DNA of 64,000 bases from contig NZ_CP073100.1 of NCBI RefSeq assembly GCF_018137965.1, positions 4,413,754 to 4,477,753 on the forward strand, in the 5' to 3' direction. Each line of letters begins with the position of its first letter. The first letter of the stretch is position 1. Below the pieces are notes generated by a model that worked only from the letters and a program-made list of their open reading frames with translations, had not been told where the DNA came from and ran no database searches. The position numbers and the translations under genes are program-made. Shown piece by piece: positions 45,802-55,123 of this stretch. This DNA comes from Luteolibacter ambystomatis. GTDB lineage: Bacteria > Verrucomicrobiota > Verrucomicrobiia > Verrucomicrobiales > Akkermansiaceae.

Positions 45802-45831
45802 TTGTCACAATCTTTCTTTCAATTCTAAATT
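45802..45831 (+). promoter_or_regulatory. Possible promoter of the CotH/lamin-tail gene
   Basis: In the AT-rich 45668-45949 gap between divergent genes, TTGTCA (45802-45807) and TAAATT (45826-45831) are 18 bases apart. The gap's composition stands out against the GC-rich surroundings. Only the consensus likeness supports this. Confidence 0.3.
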
Positions 45832-45949
45832 ACTAAGTATAAACGCGTAATGATTTAAGATTTTTAAAAAATCGGATGGACCCGGCCCGGTCGTTGGGCC
45901 ACTTTTCCGCACGTTCTCGGAAAACCCCGTTCCGTCTTCATTGCATTGC

Positions 45950-48900
45950 ATGAAAACCCACCCCCTCGCGGGCCTCGCCTGCTTTGTCATCGCATCGTCA
46001 TGTCTGGATGCCACTCCTGTCACCGTTGGTGATCCTTCCTTCGAAGGCAACTCGCTGACCGCGGGCAGCTACACGAACAACATCGGACCGGAGTGGACCG
46101 GCACGAACGGCCAGAATGCCGGTAGCGCCTTTGAAGAATACATCACCGGTTTTGCATCGAGTGGGACGGACCACCTGGGAATGGAATTGAACTATGACGT
46201 CTGGCAGGATCTGGGCGTCACCTATCAGGCGAACACCCGATATACGCTGACCGTGGGATGTGGCAATCGCTCCGGCTCGACCCAGCCCGGCAACCAGACC
46301 GAGTACCACCTCGCGGACTCCACCGGCGGCATTCACGCCACCGGCCTTTTCAATGCCTCCACGATTCCGGTGATGACCTTCGCGGATGCTCCCGCGCTGG
46401 TATTCGACACGCCGAACGATCCGTCCTCGGTTGGGAAGACGATCCGCATTCTGCTCCGTTCGCGGGGTAGCGGTCGCTCTCATTTCGACAACATCCGCCT
46501 GGATGCGCAGTCCTTGATTCCGGTCGGTGGCGCGACCGTCACCAACGATGCCGCGAGCGCGATCACCTCCACGACCGCCACCCTGAATGGCACCGTGACG
46601 GTCATCGGCAATGATGCTCCGGCGATCACGATCTTCTGGGGCCCGCAGAACGGCGGCATCACTCCGGCCAACTGGGCTCACTCCGTGACGCTGCCGGGAA
46701 CTTGGAGCGGCACGTTTTCCACGAATCTCTCCGGACTCACCCGCGGCACGAACTATTTCTACGCCGCGAGGGCTACCAACAGCGCCGGGGATTCATGGGC
46801 GCAGCCGTCCGGCAGCTTCGAGACCTCCGTGCTGCCAGCCACCGTGGCGAACATCGCGGCGACCGACATCACGCCTGCCTCGGCCACTGTCGGCGCGCAG
46901 GTCACGGACACCGGCGGCGAACCACCCGCCGTCACGATCTACTACGGAACCACGGATGGCGGCACGACCGTGGGTGCGTGGTCGAACTCGGTATCGCTTG
47001 GAGCGGTGGGCACATCGGCCACGACCAGTCTCAGCGGGCTCTCCCAGTCTTCGACGATTTATTTCCGGACCTTCTCCCAGAACTCAGGTGGCGACTCCTG
47101 GGCTCCGGCTTCCTCCAGCTTCAACACTCCCACTATTACGGCTCCGGTGGTCGTCAATGACGGCACGGATGGCATCACCGGCACCACCGCGACCGTGCGA
47201 GGGAAGATCACATCCACCGGCGGCAGCGCGCCAACGGTGACCTTGTTTTATGGTACGAGCGATGGTGGCACGATGCCGGGTTCATGGACCAGTTCCGCGA
47301 ACCTTGGCACGCAGAGTGGGGATTTCTCGAAGTTCCTGACCGCGCTCAATCCTTCCACGACCTATTATTTCCGTTTCCGGGCGGTCAATTCAGCTGGCAC
47401 GGCGTGGTCCGCGGACGCGGGCACCTTTGCGACCATCGCCGCGATCTCAGCCACACCCGTGATCAATGAATTCCACTACAAGGCTGCGGACGATACCAGT
47501 CTCGAGGAGTTCATCGAACTCTACAACCCCAGCGACTCCGCGGTGGATATCTCCGGCTGGACGCTTTCTTCCGCCGTCACGTTCACCTTCCCCGGTGGTT
47601 CGGTGATTCCAGCCGGTGGTTATTTCGTGGCGTGCCAGGACCCAGCCACGATGCTATCGAAATACGGCGTTACCGCGGCCGGCCCGTGGAGCGGCAATCT
47701 GAACTCCTCTGGTGAGAAGATCGTCCTGAAGAATGGCGCCACCACCATCGATAGCGTGGATTACGGTGTCGGCTTTCCATGGCCGACTGGAGCCGCCGGT
47801 GGCGGCAGCTCCGCCGAACTCATCAATGCCGGCCTCGACAATGATCTGGGGGGCTCATGGCGTTCTTCCGGAGCCACCGCGACCAATCCCGCGACATACG
47901 TGGCTGCTGCCTCGGCAGGATGGAAATACAAGAAGGGAACGGCGGAAGCCTCAAACCCGGTGGAGGCGTGGCGCGACACCGCCTATGGCGATGCCTCGTG
48001 GCTGACCGGCACCGCGGCTTTCGGCTATGCGGGAGGTTATACATTCGGCACCACGCTCAGCGATATGAAGGGCACCGGCGCCAGCAACTACAGCACCGTT
48101 TATCTCCGGAAATCCTTCACGGTCACCCAAGTCCCGCAACAGCTCTTGTTGCGACTGAAATACGATGATGGCTGCATCGTCTGGATCAACGGGCACGAGG
48201 TTGCCCGCAAGAACGTTGCCGCGGGTCAACTCGCCTACACCGCCGTGGCATCCGCGGATCATACCGCATCCACGTTCGAAGAAGTCGTGGTGGACAACGC
48301 CGATGACATTCTCGTCGGAGGCACGAACGTCATCGCCATCCAGGCGCTGAACCTCACCAAAAACAGTTCGGACTTCTTCATCGACGCGGAGGTGAAGGAC
48401 GTTCCCGCTGCTGCTCCGGTGCCGACGCCCGGGGCGAAAAATTCTGTGTATCAGGCGATGAATCTGGTGCCGCCGCAGATCCGCCAGGTGGCCCACAGCC
48501 CGGTCCAGCCGGTGACCAGTCAGCCGGTCACTGTCACCGCCCGCATCACGGACGCCGATGGCATGGGTGCCGTTTCATTGGCCTATCAGACGGTCGATCC
48601 CGGCAGCTACATCCGCGCCACCGATGCTGCCTATTCCACCGGTTGGACCAGTGTGACGATGTATGACGATGGAACCCACGGTGACGTGACCGTCGGCGAC
48701 TCCATCTACACGGCGGTTGTGCCGGGTACCGTTCAGACAAACCGGCGGCTGGTACGTTACAAGATCACCTTCGCTGACGCACTGGGTAACACTGCGACGG
48801 TGCCGTATGCGGACGATGAGCAGAAGAACTTCGCCTACTTCGTCTATGATGGCACGCCTGCCTGGCAGGGAGCCTTCCGCCCTGGAAGCACGGCCATTCA

Positions 48901-51574
48901 GACTTTCTCTCCATCGGTGCTGAACACCGTGCCGGTTTACACCATGGTCGCGAACGGCACGGATGTGATCAACTGCCAGTACAATTCGGGCTACGACGAG
49001 ACGCGTTTCCTCGGCACGTTCGTTTACGACGGCGTGGTGTATGACAACATCCAGTTCCGCAACCGTGGCGAAGCCTCGACCTACGTCTCGGGCAAGAACA
49101 AGTGGCGCTTCTACTTTAACCGTGCCCGCGATCTGGTGGCGAAGAACAATCTCGGCCAGCCCTATGCGGAAACCTGGGGATCGTTCTCCGCGAATGCCTG
49201 CGCCTCGCCGTGGTGCGCGGTTCACCGGGGTATGGCGGGCGTGGAGGAATCGGTTTCCTTCAAGGCCTTCCAGCTCGCCGGCGTGCCCTCGCCGAACACC
49301 CACTATTACCAGTTCCGCATTGTCCGCGGAGCGAATGAAACACCCACCGCCGGAACCACGGTGGCCGACCCGATCGGCACTGCTGACGGCCAGTATGCCG
49401 GAGACTTCTGGGGGCTCTACATGGCCATCGAGCAGATCGACGGCTCGTTCCTCGACGAGCGCGGGCTTGCGGACGGCAACGTCTACAAGATCGAGAACAG
49501 CGCTGGCGACAAGAAACACCAGGCCCCCGGCCAGTCGGTGGACTCCTCGGATTGGAACACCTTCCGCGACACCGGTGCCAGCACCCAGACCGAAGCCTGG
49601 TGGCGCGCCAACATGGACGTGAACAACTACTACACGTTCCATGCCATCAACCGCCTGATCGGCAACGTGGACCTGCGCGGCGGTTACAACCACTACTACT
49701 ACCATCGTAGCACCGACAACCGCTGGTTGGCCATTCCATGGGACGTGGACATGATGTTCATCCCGAAACGCCACTGGCAGACGACCATCAACGGCACCGC
49801 ATACAATGGCGTGATTGCGGCTCACAAGGCGCTGGTGGATACTCCGGCTCTTGCGCTCGAGTTCCGCAACCGCGCCCGCGAAATCCTTGATCTGATGGCC
49901 TCGGACGGCACCCCGAACGGCGGCCAGATCGGGCAGCTCATCGACGAGTTCAGCCAGATCGTCAATCCGACGGGTGCGCCGCTCACCATCGCTGATGCGG
50001 ATGCCGCGATGTGGAACATGCATCCACGCACCCAAGGCACGGACGGCAACCACAGCGGCCAGACCAACCACAAGGGCAACTTCTACTATTCGCCCTTTTC
50101 GGACAGCCGCATGGGAGGCAGCTGGACGCGCTGGCTGAAGAGTTCCTCTTACACCGGGGTCGCCGAGCATGAGGACCTGATGAATTACCTTCGCGACTAT
50201 TCCTCCAACACCTGGCCGTCCGGCACTTGGGCGGTCAACAATGGCGATCAGCGCGGTTATGGTTATCAATACCTCGCCTCTGAAGCGGCTGATGCTGCGG
50301 CTCCAAACAAACCGGTGATCACCTATACCGGAGCAGGTGGATATCCTTTGGATGGGTTGTCGTTCTCCGCCTCCGCTTTCAGTAGTCCCGGTGCGGGGAC
50401 ATACATCGGCACCCAGTGGCGCATCGCGGAGATCTCCGCACCGGGCATTGCAGGTTATACGGTGGGCACGTCGCGCAAGTATGAGATCCAGGCTACTTGG
50501 ACGCTCTCCAACACCGGCACGATGGTGCAGGTGCCTGCCAGCGCACTCAGTTCTGGCAAGACCTATCGTGCTCGTGTCCGCTATGTTGACAGCACCGGCA
50601 GGACGAGTTCGTGGTCGAATCCGGTTCAATTTGGCGCCACGCCATCCACCAGCACTCTGGTTCATTACTGGAACTTCAATAACAGCACTTCTTTGGTTAC
50701 TCTGGTGGCTCCCACCAAGGGCAATGGCACGTTGACTGTCCAACCGGGTTCCGGAGGAGCATATGTGGCGGATACGGGCAATGGGTTTGCAGCCAGTTCG
50801 ACTGGTGATCCGGCTTCAACCCATCTGCGTCTGAATAATCCGATCGGCTCCGCTCTCGTTTTTAACCTGCCAACTACCGGCTATAGCAACATCCAGGCAT
50901 CCATCGATGCTCGTCGCTCATCGCCCGGCACCGCCGCGGAGCTCGAAACTTGGAGCTATACTACGGACGGCGCCAACTACACTCAGATGGCAGTCGTCAG
51001 CGTGAACGCCTCAAATCCCGTGGCCATTCCGCTCGACCTCCGAGGGATTCCGGGAGCCAACAACAACCCGAATTTCGGGTTGAAGGTGGTGGTCAGCCAA
51101 GGCACCGGAGGCACGGCGGGCAACCATCGCTTCGACAACTTCACACTTACCGGCAATCCCATCCCTGGCACCTACGCGAGTTGGATCCAGACCGCTTTCA
51201 GCACGACTGATCAGGCGAGCACCGCCATATCCGGTCCCAATGCCGATGCGGACGGTGACGGGCGCTCGAACTTCATGGAGTTCGCCTTGGCCTCATCCCC
51301 CAAGGTGAAGGATCTCGCCGATGTGAAATTCGCATGGAGCACCAGTAGCCCCAACCGCTATCCCGCGCTCCGTTTCAAGCGCCTGGAAGGAATTTCCGGT
51401 GTCCTTTATGAACTCCGAGCCAGCAGTGATTTTGTCAGTTGGACGACCGTCTCCACCACTCCGGTCAGCGCGACCTCACTTGGCGGCGGCATTGAGGAAA
51501 TTGTCATCCGCGATACCCAGACGGATGCCCTGCCGAAGCGCTTTCTGCGACTGCGGATCACCCAGGTGCCATAG
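45950..51574 (+). CDS. Giant secreted protein: Fn3-like repeats, lamin-tail domain, CotH-like kinase domain
   Basis: 1874 residues from the ATG at 45950 (MKTHPLAGLACFVIASSCLDA signal peptide). Order: a jelly-roll-like domain (about 24-185), three fibronectin-like repeats each starting near TSTTATLNGTV-type strands and ending IYYGTTDGG-type (190-500), a lamin-tail domain (VINEFHYKAAD to GYFVACQDP, about 505-600), a lectin-like unit (YDDGCIVWINGHEVA), then a CotH-like domain (about 1004-1430) with FRNRGEAS, VYKIENSAGDKK and the catalytic IPWDVDMMF. A calcium-type DADGDGRSNFMEF stretch lies near the C-terminus. CotH proteins phosphorylate proteins in spore coats; here the target is unknown and probably on the cell surface. 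No LPXTG or PEP-CTERM is visible. Confidence 0.9.
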   Translation: MKTHPLAGLACFVIASSCLDATPVTVGDPSFEGNSLTAGSYTNNIGPEWTGTNGQNAGSAFEEYITGFASSGTDHLGMELNYDVWQDLGVTYQANTRYTLTVGCGNRSGSTQPGNQTEYHLADSTGGIHATGLFNASTIPVMTFADAPALVFDTPNDPSSVGKTIRILLRSRGSGRSHFDNIRLDAQSLIPVGGATVTNDAASAITSTTATLNGTVTVIGNDAPAITIFWGPQNGGITPANWAHSVTLPGTWSGTFSTNLSGLTRGTNYFYAARATNSAGDSWAQPSGSFETSVLPATVANIAATDITPASATVGAQVTDTGGEPPAVTIYYGTTDGGTTVGAWSNSVSLGAVGTSATTSLSGLSQSSTIYFRTFSQNSGGDSWAPASSSFNTPTITAPVVVNDGTDGITGTTATVRGKITSTGGSAPTVTLFYGTSDGGTMPGSWTSSANLGTQSGDFSKFLTALNPSTTYYFRFRAVNSAGTAWSADAGTFATIAAISATPVINEFHYKAADDTSLEEFIELYNPSDSAVDISGWTLSSAVTFTFPGGSVIPAGGYFVACQDPATMLSKYGVTAAGPWSGNLNSSGEKIVLKNGATTIDSVDYGVGFPWPTGAAGGGSSAELINAGLDNDLGGSWRSSGATATNPATYVAAASAGWKYKKGTAEASNPVEAWRDTAYGDASWLTGTAAFGYAGGYTFGTTLSDMKGTGASNYSTVYLRKSFTVTQVPQQLLLRLKYDDGCIVWINGHEVARKNVAAGQLAYTAVASADHTASTFEEVVVDNADDILVGGTNVIAIQALNLTKNSSDFFIDAEVKDVPAAAPVPTPGAKNSVYQAMNLVPPQIRQVAHSPVQPVTSQPVTVTARITDADGMGAVSLAYQTVDPGSYIRATDAAYSTGWTSVTMYDDGTHGDVTVGDSIYTAVVPGTVQTNRRLVRYKITFADALGNTATVPYADDEQKNFAYFVYDGTPAWQGAFRPGSTAIQTFSPSVLNTVPVYTMVANGTDVINCQYNSGYDETRFLGTFVYDGVVYDNIQFRNRGEASTYVSGKNKWRFYFNRARDLVAKNNLGQPYAETWGSFSANACASPWCAVHRGMAGVEESVSFKAFQLAGVPSPNTHYYQFRIVRGANETPTAGTTVADPIGTADGQYAGDFWGLYMAIEQIDGSFLDERGLADGNVYKIENSAGDKKHQAPGQSVDSSDWNTFRDTGASTQTEAWWRANMDVNNYYTFHAINRLIGNVDLRGGYNHYYYHRSTDNRWLAIPWDVDMMFIPKRHWQTTINGTAYNGVIAAHKALVDTPALALEFRNRAREILDLMASDGTPNGGQIGQLIDEFSQIVNPTGAPLTIADADAAMWNMHPRTQGTDGNHSGQTNHKGNFYYSPFSDSRMGGSWTRWLKSSSYTGVAEHEDLMNYLRDYSSNTWPSGTWAVNNGDQRGYGYQYLASEAADAAAPNKPVITYTGAGGYPLDGLSFSASAFSSPGAGTYIGTQWRIAEISAPGIAGYTVGTSRKYEIQATWTLSNTGTMVQVPASALSSGKTYRARVRYVDSTGRTSSWSNPVQFGATPSTSTLVHYWNFNNSTSLVTLVAPTKGNGTLTVQPGSGGAYVADTGNGFAASSTGDPASTHLRLNNPIGSALVFNLPTTGYSNIQASIDARRSSPGTAAELETWSYTTDGANYTQMAVVSVNASNPVAIPLDLRGIPGANNNPNFGLKVVVSQGTGGTAGNHRFDNFTLTGNPIPGTYASWIQTAFSTTDQASTAISGPNADADGDGRSNFMEFALASSPKVKDLADVKFAWSTSSPNRYPALRFKRLEGISGVLYELRASSDFVSWTTVSTTPVSATSLGGGIEEIVIRDTQTDALPKRFLRLRITQVP

Positions 51575-51594
51575 CCTCCCTAGGCGCTCTGTGA

Positions 51595-52038
51595 TCACAG
51601 TGGAACCTCGTGATACTCGAGCGCCCACTCGCGCATGAACCGCACCCGCTCCGGGATCATCCGGTAGATGACCAGTGCCGGATTGTCCGGGGTGCCAAGG
51701 TAGGCGCGCAGGAGCGGGTTTTTCTCCCAGATCACGGCGAGCAGGGCGGCGTCAGTCTCGATCACCGCCCGGGCCGTGATGCGGACTTGGTCGTGGTGTT
51801 CATCGAGATAGCATAGCTCCACCCGCGGATTGGCCGAGATTTCGGCCGTTTTGTGGTAGTTGCGCAGATTTGCCACCCACACGACGAAGCCCTCCACGCG
51901 TACCGGTGATACGGGGCGCAGCCGCGGTTGCCCGGCGTCGTCAGTGGCCAGCATCGGGAACTTTGCCATCTTCATCGCCGCCATCGCCAGTTCGGGCAGG
52001 TGTTGCGGATCGATGGGTGCGGGCTGGGGCTTCGCCAT
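51595..52038 (-). CDS. Pyridoxamine 5'-phosphate oxidase-fold protein
   Basis: 147 residues from the ATG at 52038 (MAKPQPAP); the frame continues to 52077. The split-barrel flavin-binding fold is recognisable: MAKFPMLATDDAGQPRLRPVSPV, VVWVANLRNYHKTAEISANPRVELCYLD, then a final strand pair MIPERVRFMREW. Such proteins bind FMN, F420 or heme and reduce or oxidise small molecules; the family name does not fix the substrate. It lies convergent to the CotH gene, 20 bases apart. Confidence 0.85.
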   Translation of the reverse strand: MAKPQPAPIDPQHLPELAMAAMKMAKFPMLATDDAGQPRLRPVSPVRVEGFVVWVANLRNYHKTAEISANPRVELCYLDEHHDQVRITARAVIETDAALLAVIWEKNPLLRAYLGTPDNPALVIYRMIPERVRFMREWALEYHEVPL

Positions 52039-52132
52039 GATCGCCACACTCGCCGGACCGGACTCATCTTTCAACACCGCATCGCATCACCGCGATCTTG
52101 ATCCGGACGAACCTTCCTGATGGGATACGCTC

Positions 52133-52606
52133 ATGAAAAAGGCCCTTCCGGCATGTTTCGTCCTGCTCACGGTCACCTTGGTCCAAGCCGAGGAACGTCC
52201 GACATTTTATCCCTTTGATGTGACCCTCGGGGGCGTGAAGGCGGAGATGAAGCCCGGTAACACACTCTTTGCCGAGGTGCCGAAGCCCGTCACCGACGAT
52301 GCCGTGCTCGCCCTCGACCATGAGGTGCCCATGCTCATCGTGAACGCTTTCCCCTGCAAGGAGGACGGCAGTGTCGAGGAAACCCAGGCAGTGGGCATCC
52401 TCTACGCCCAGAAGGTGAAGCAGGTGAAGCTGGATGCCACCATGGATAAGAAGAAGCTGCCGCCCGGCAACTACCTCGCCAACGTCGTGGCGGATGGAAA
52501 AACCTCCCGTATCGTCTTCACCGTGGCTCCCGCGGAATCCAAGGTGAAGACGGATTTCTCGAAAGTCCTCGGTTTTCTGAAAAAGAAAGCAGGCTTGGAC
52601 AAATGA
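52133..52606 (+). CDS. Exported protein of unknown function
   Basis: 157 residues with a signal peptide (MKKALPACFVLLTVTLVQA). The mature part is about 137 residues, beta-rich (FDVTLGGVKAEMKPGNTLF, LPPGNYLANVVADGKTSRIVFTVAP), with a Lys-rich C-terminus (KVLGFLKKKAGLDK). No family recognised. The gene reads plus-strand, 94 bases away from the divergent PNPOx gene. Confidence 0.75.
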   Translation: MKKALPACFVLLTVTLVQAEERPTFYPFDVTLGGVKAEMKPGNTLFAEVPKPVTDDAVLALDHEVPMLIVNAFPCKEDGSVEETQAVGILYAQKVKQVKLDATMDKKKLPPGNYLANVVADGKTSRIVFTVAPAESKVKTDFSKVLGFLKKKAGLDK

Positions 52607-52759
52607 CATGGGAAACCTCATCCGGGGCGGGAATCGGACATGATCTGTCAGATATCCGTGGTGGGATGAGAGTAAATATGTTACGACATTACGGGATACA
52701 TGATTGCGTGATGGTCCGAACGTTGGGATCGGCTAGGATGACGGCCTCCCCCCACCCGC

Positions 52760-53209
52760 ATGAAATCCTTCCAACCATCCGCGGCCACCAAGCCGCGCGG
52801 CATTACGCTGGTCGAATTGACCGTCGTTTTGTGCGTTCTTGTGACCCTCCTGGCGGTCACCTTCATCGCTGCCAGCGTTTGGCGCAGAGGCTCCGAGCGA
52901 GCCCAGTGCATCATGACCCTCTATCACGTCCAGCTCGCCGTGCGGTCGTACCAAAACCTCAGCGGTGCCGAGCCCGGAGCCCATCCGGCTGTCGCCTATG
53001 GCACCTATGACATCGGTCGGCATCTTTTGGAAAAGGGATACATCGGCAGCGATCTCTACAGCGCGATCACCGGTCAAAGGTCCTGCCAGGGAGGTGGCAC
53101 CTACGAGCGGACTGCTGCGGACATGTTCCCGAAAATCGGGGAACTCTACATGGAATGCTCGCTGGCTACCAACGGCAACCACCTCCCGGACGCGCACAAC
53201 GCATGGTGA
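52760..53209 (+). CDS. Prepilin-like (type IV/II) pseudopilin protein
   Basis: 149 residues. A short basic leader is followed by the prepilin peptidase site RG-ITLVELTVVL, with cleavage after Gly and Glu at +5, then a long hydrophobic helix (VVLCVLVTLLAVTFIAASV). The C-terminal part (YQNLSGAEPGAHP, YGTYDIGRHLLEKGYIGSDLY) is typical of the extracellular globular head of small pseudopilins. There are no pilus or secretion genes next to it, so it is an orphan subunit. Confidence 0.82.
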   Translation: MKSFQPSAATKPRGITLVELTVVLCVLVTLLAVTFIAASVWRRGSERAQCIMTLYHVQLAVRSYQNLSGAEPGAHPAVAYGTYDIGRHLLEKGYIGSDLYSAITGQRSCQGGGTYERTAADMFPKIGELYMECSLATNGNHLPDAHNAW

Positions 53210-53225
53210 GATCATGCCGGGAACG

Positions 53226-53258
53226 AAGCGGGCGCGGATGAACCATCCGCGCCCGCTT
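53226..53258. terminator. Bidirectional terminator-like hairpin between converging genes
   Basis: A perfect 15-bp stem (53226-53240 with 53244-53258, 3-base loop AAC) lies 16 bases after the prepilin gene stop and 22 bases after the lipoprotein gene stop. T-runs are weak on both strands, so read-through is possible. Confidence 0.75.
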
Positions 53259-53280
53259 GTCTGAAGAAATTGGCGTCCGC

Positions 53281-54114
53281 TTACTTCAGCGTCGCGGTCA
53301 CTTCCGGCTTCGACTCCATTTTGATACCTTCCACACCTTTGAGGGTGGCTTCGATTTCTTCCGGAGTCTGCGGATTGGCCTTCTGGAGCTTCTTGAAGGC
53401 GGTGGGATCCTTCATGAGCTTGCCAAAGTCCATCTCCATCAGGGTGATGGTGCCGCCGCTGTTGTAGGTGGCGTCGGTTTTGGCGATGCCGTCGTCCGCG
53501 GTGAGACGCACGGAGATCTTCATGTCCGCAAACATCTGCTTCATCATGGCCTCCTGCTGGGCGGCCTGCGGATCTTCCTCTTCCTCCTTGGAGTCATCCC
53601 CTTCCTTCTTCGCTTTCGGATCGGGTTTCGGCATGTGGATGGTCAGGTTGCCGCTGGCATAGGTGAAGGTGATCGGGTCGGACTTTTTGGCCTTGTCCTC
53701 CTCTTCCTCGCCGTCCGCGCCGGGCGGTTTCATGCTTTCGGTCGCGTCACCGGGATCGAATTTCACCTTGTTGATATCCGCGAACTTGTAGGTCACGCGG
53801 TAGCCATCGCGGTCGCCGAGTTTGACTTTCTCGACCTTGTCGAAGGTCACACCTTCTCCCAGCGCGGCCGCCTTCTTCTTGCCCTTCTCTTCGGAGAACA
53901 TCTCCGCCATCGGGTCCTTGCCCTTGTCGGCGCCTTCACCGCCGAGAGCGGACATCTGGGCCATCATGGTCTTCATCTGTTCGCCGAAGGAGGTTTCCTC
54001 GACGATCGTGCCGCTGCCATCCTTCTTCAGGTGGATCACGGTTTCGGACTGGAAGCAGCTCGTGAGGGTCAGAGCGCCGACCGTGGCGAGCAGAGGCAGA
54101 ATTTGTTTTTTCAT
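53281..54114 (-). CDS. Lipoprotein of unknown function
   Basis: 277 residues from the ATG at 54114 (MKKQILPLLATVGALTLTSCF), where TLTSC is the lipobox; the upstream frame to 54315 is not coding. The mature protein has an early beta segment (SETVIHLKKDGSGTIVEETSFGEQ), a Lys/Glu-rich low-complexity centre (KAKKEGDDSKEEEEDPQ) and a C-terminal beta segment. It would be anchored to a membrane by a diacylated Cys. Function unknown. It diverges from the ABC operon, 151 bases apart. Confidence 0.82.
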   Translation of the reverse strand: MKKQILPLLATVGALTLTSCFQSETVIHLKKDGSGTIVEETSFGEQMKTMMAQMSALGGEGADKGKDPMAEMFSEEKGKKKAAALGEGVTFDKVEKVKLGDRDGYRVTYKFADINKVKFDPGDATESMKPPGADGEEEEDKAKKSDPITFTYASGNLTIHMPKPDPKAKKEGDDSKEEEEDPQAAQQEAMMKQMFADMKISVRLTADDGIAKTDATYNSGGTITLMEMDFGKLMKDPTAFKKLQKANPQTPEEIEATLKGVEGIKMESKPEVTATLK

Positions 54115-54265
54115 GTTTTCGGGGTTCAGCGTTCGATGCTGGGTGGAGTTGTTGGAAAGCTCAAGTACGCTTCCGTTGAAAAACTGTCGCCGTTTCCACC
54201 TGACCGGACATGAAAAATGCCCGTTGCCACGCCCGCCACCATCCATATCGTCTGGCACCGTCCGC

Positions 54266-55123
54266 ATGGAATCCGTCCCCGCCGTTGAAATCCGAGACCT
54301 CGTGAAGGACTTCAAAACGTCCTTCCGCCGTGCCCCGTTGCGCGCGGTCGACCGCGTCTCGCTGGTGATCCAGCCGGGGGAGGTTTACGGCCTGATCGGC
54401 CCGAACGGGTCTGGGAAATCGACTACCATGAAGGCGCTGCTCGGGTTGGTCGCTCCTACTTCGGGCCGTTGCGCGATCTTCGGGAAAGACTCGCTCAAGG
54501 TCGATTCCCGCGACGATGTCGGCTTTCTCCCGGAAAATCCCTATTTCTACAAGCATCTCACCGGTACCGAGACTCTATCCTTCTACGGCAAGCTCTGCGG
54601 CCTCCGTGGCAGGATACTCAAGGACCGTGTGGCCGAATTGCTGGAACTGGTGGATTTGAAGGAGGCGCGCGACCGCCGCATCGCCGGCTATTCGAAGGGG
54701 ATGCTCCAGCGCATCGGCCTGGCCCAGGCGCTGGTGCAGGAGCCGCGGCTTGTGATTCTCGATGAACCGACCGCCGGGGTGGATCCGATCGGCTCACGCC
54801 AGATCCGGGATCTGATCCTGAAGCTTCGGGACAAAGGCATCACCGTTTTCCTCTGCTCGCACTTGCTGGAGCAGGTCCAGGAGGTCTGCGACCACGTCGG
54901 CATTATTTTCCGCGGCAAGATGGTGAAGGAAGGCCATCTCGAAGACCTCATTGCCATCGAGGACCAGACCGAAATCGTCCTCCGCGACGCTTCTCCCGAG
55001 TTGGTCGCCGAGATCCAGGCGCTGGTGAAGCGCTCCGGCCGCACCGAATGGCTGCGCTCCGGCAAGCCGAAGACCACCCTCGAGCGCCTCTTCCTGCGCG
55101 AAACCTCCGGCGACGAACCATGA
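54266..55123 (+). CDS. ABC transporter ATP-binding protein
   Basis: 285 residues from the ATG at 54266; codons before it overlap the divergent region and are dropped. Walker A GPNGSGKST, Q-loop region FLPENPYFY, signature YSKGMLQRI and Walker B LVILDEPTAG are all in place, with the H-loop in LCSHLLEQ. The signature carries SKGM in place of LSGG, as is usual in this exporter subgroup (NatA/CcmA-like). Stop and permease start overlap as ATGA. Confidence 0.95.
   Translation: MESVPAVEIRDLVKDFKTSFRRAPLRAVDRVSLVIQPGEVYGLIGPNGSGKSTTMKALLGLVAPTSGRCAIFGKDSLKVDSRDDVGFLPENPYFYKHLTGTETLSFYGKLCGLRGRILKDRVAELLELVDLKEARDRRIAGYSKGMLQRIGLAQALVQEPRLVILDEPTAGVDPIGSRQIRDLILKLRDKGITVFLCSHLLEQVQEVCDHVGIIFRGKMVKEGHLEDLIAIEDQTEIVLRDASPELVAEIQALVKRSGRTEWLRSGKPKTTLERLFLRETSGDEP

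Noticed and set aside
48575..50743. A 722-codon open frame on the minus strand
   Set aside because: Antisense to the CotH/lamin-tail gene, which has clear domains and a signal peptide; the opposite reading has none.
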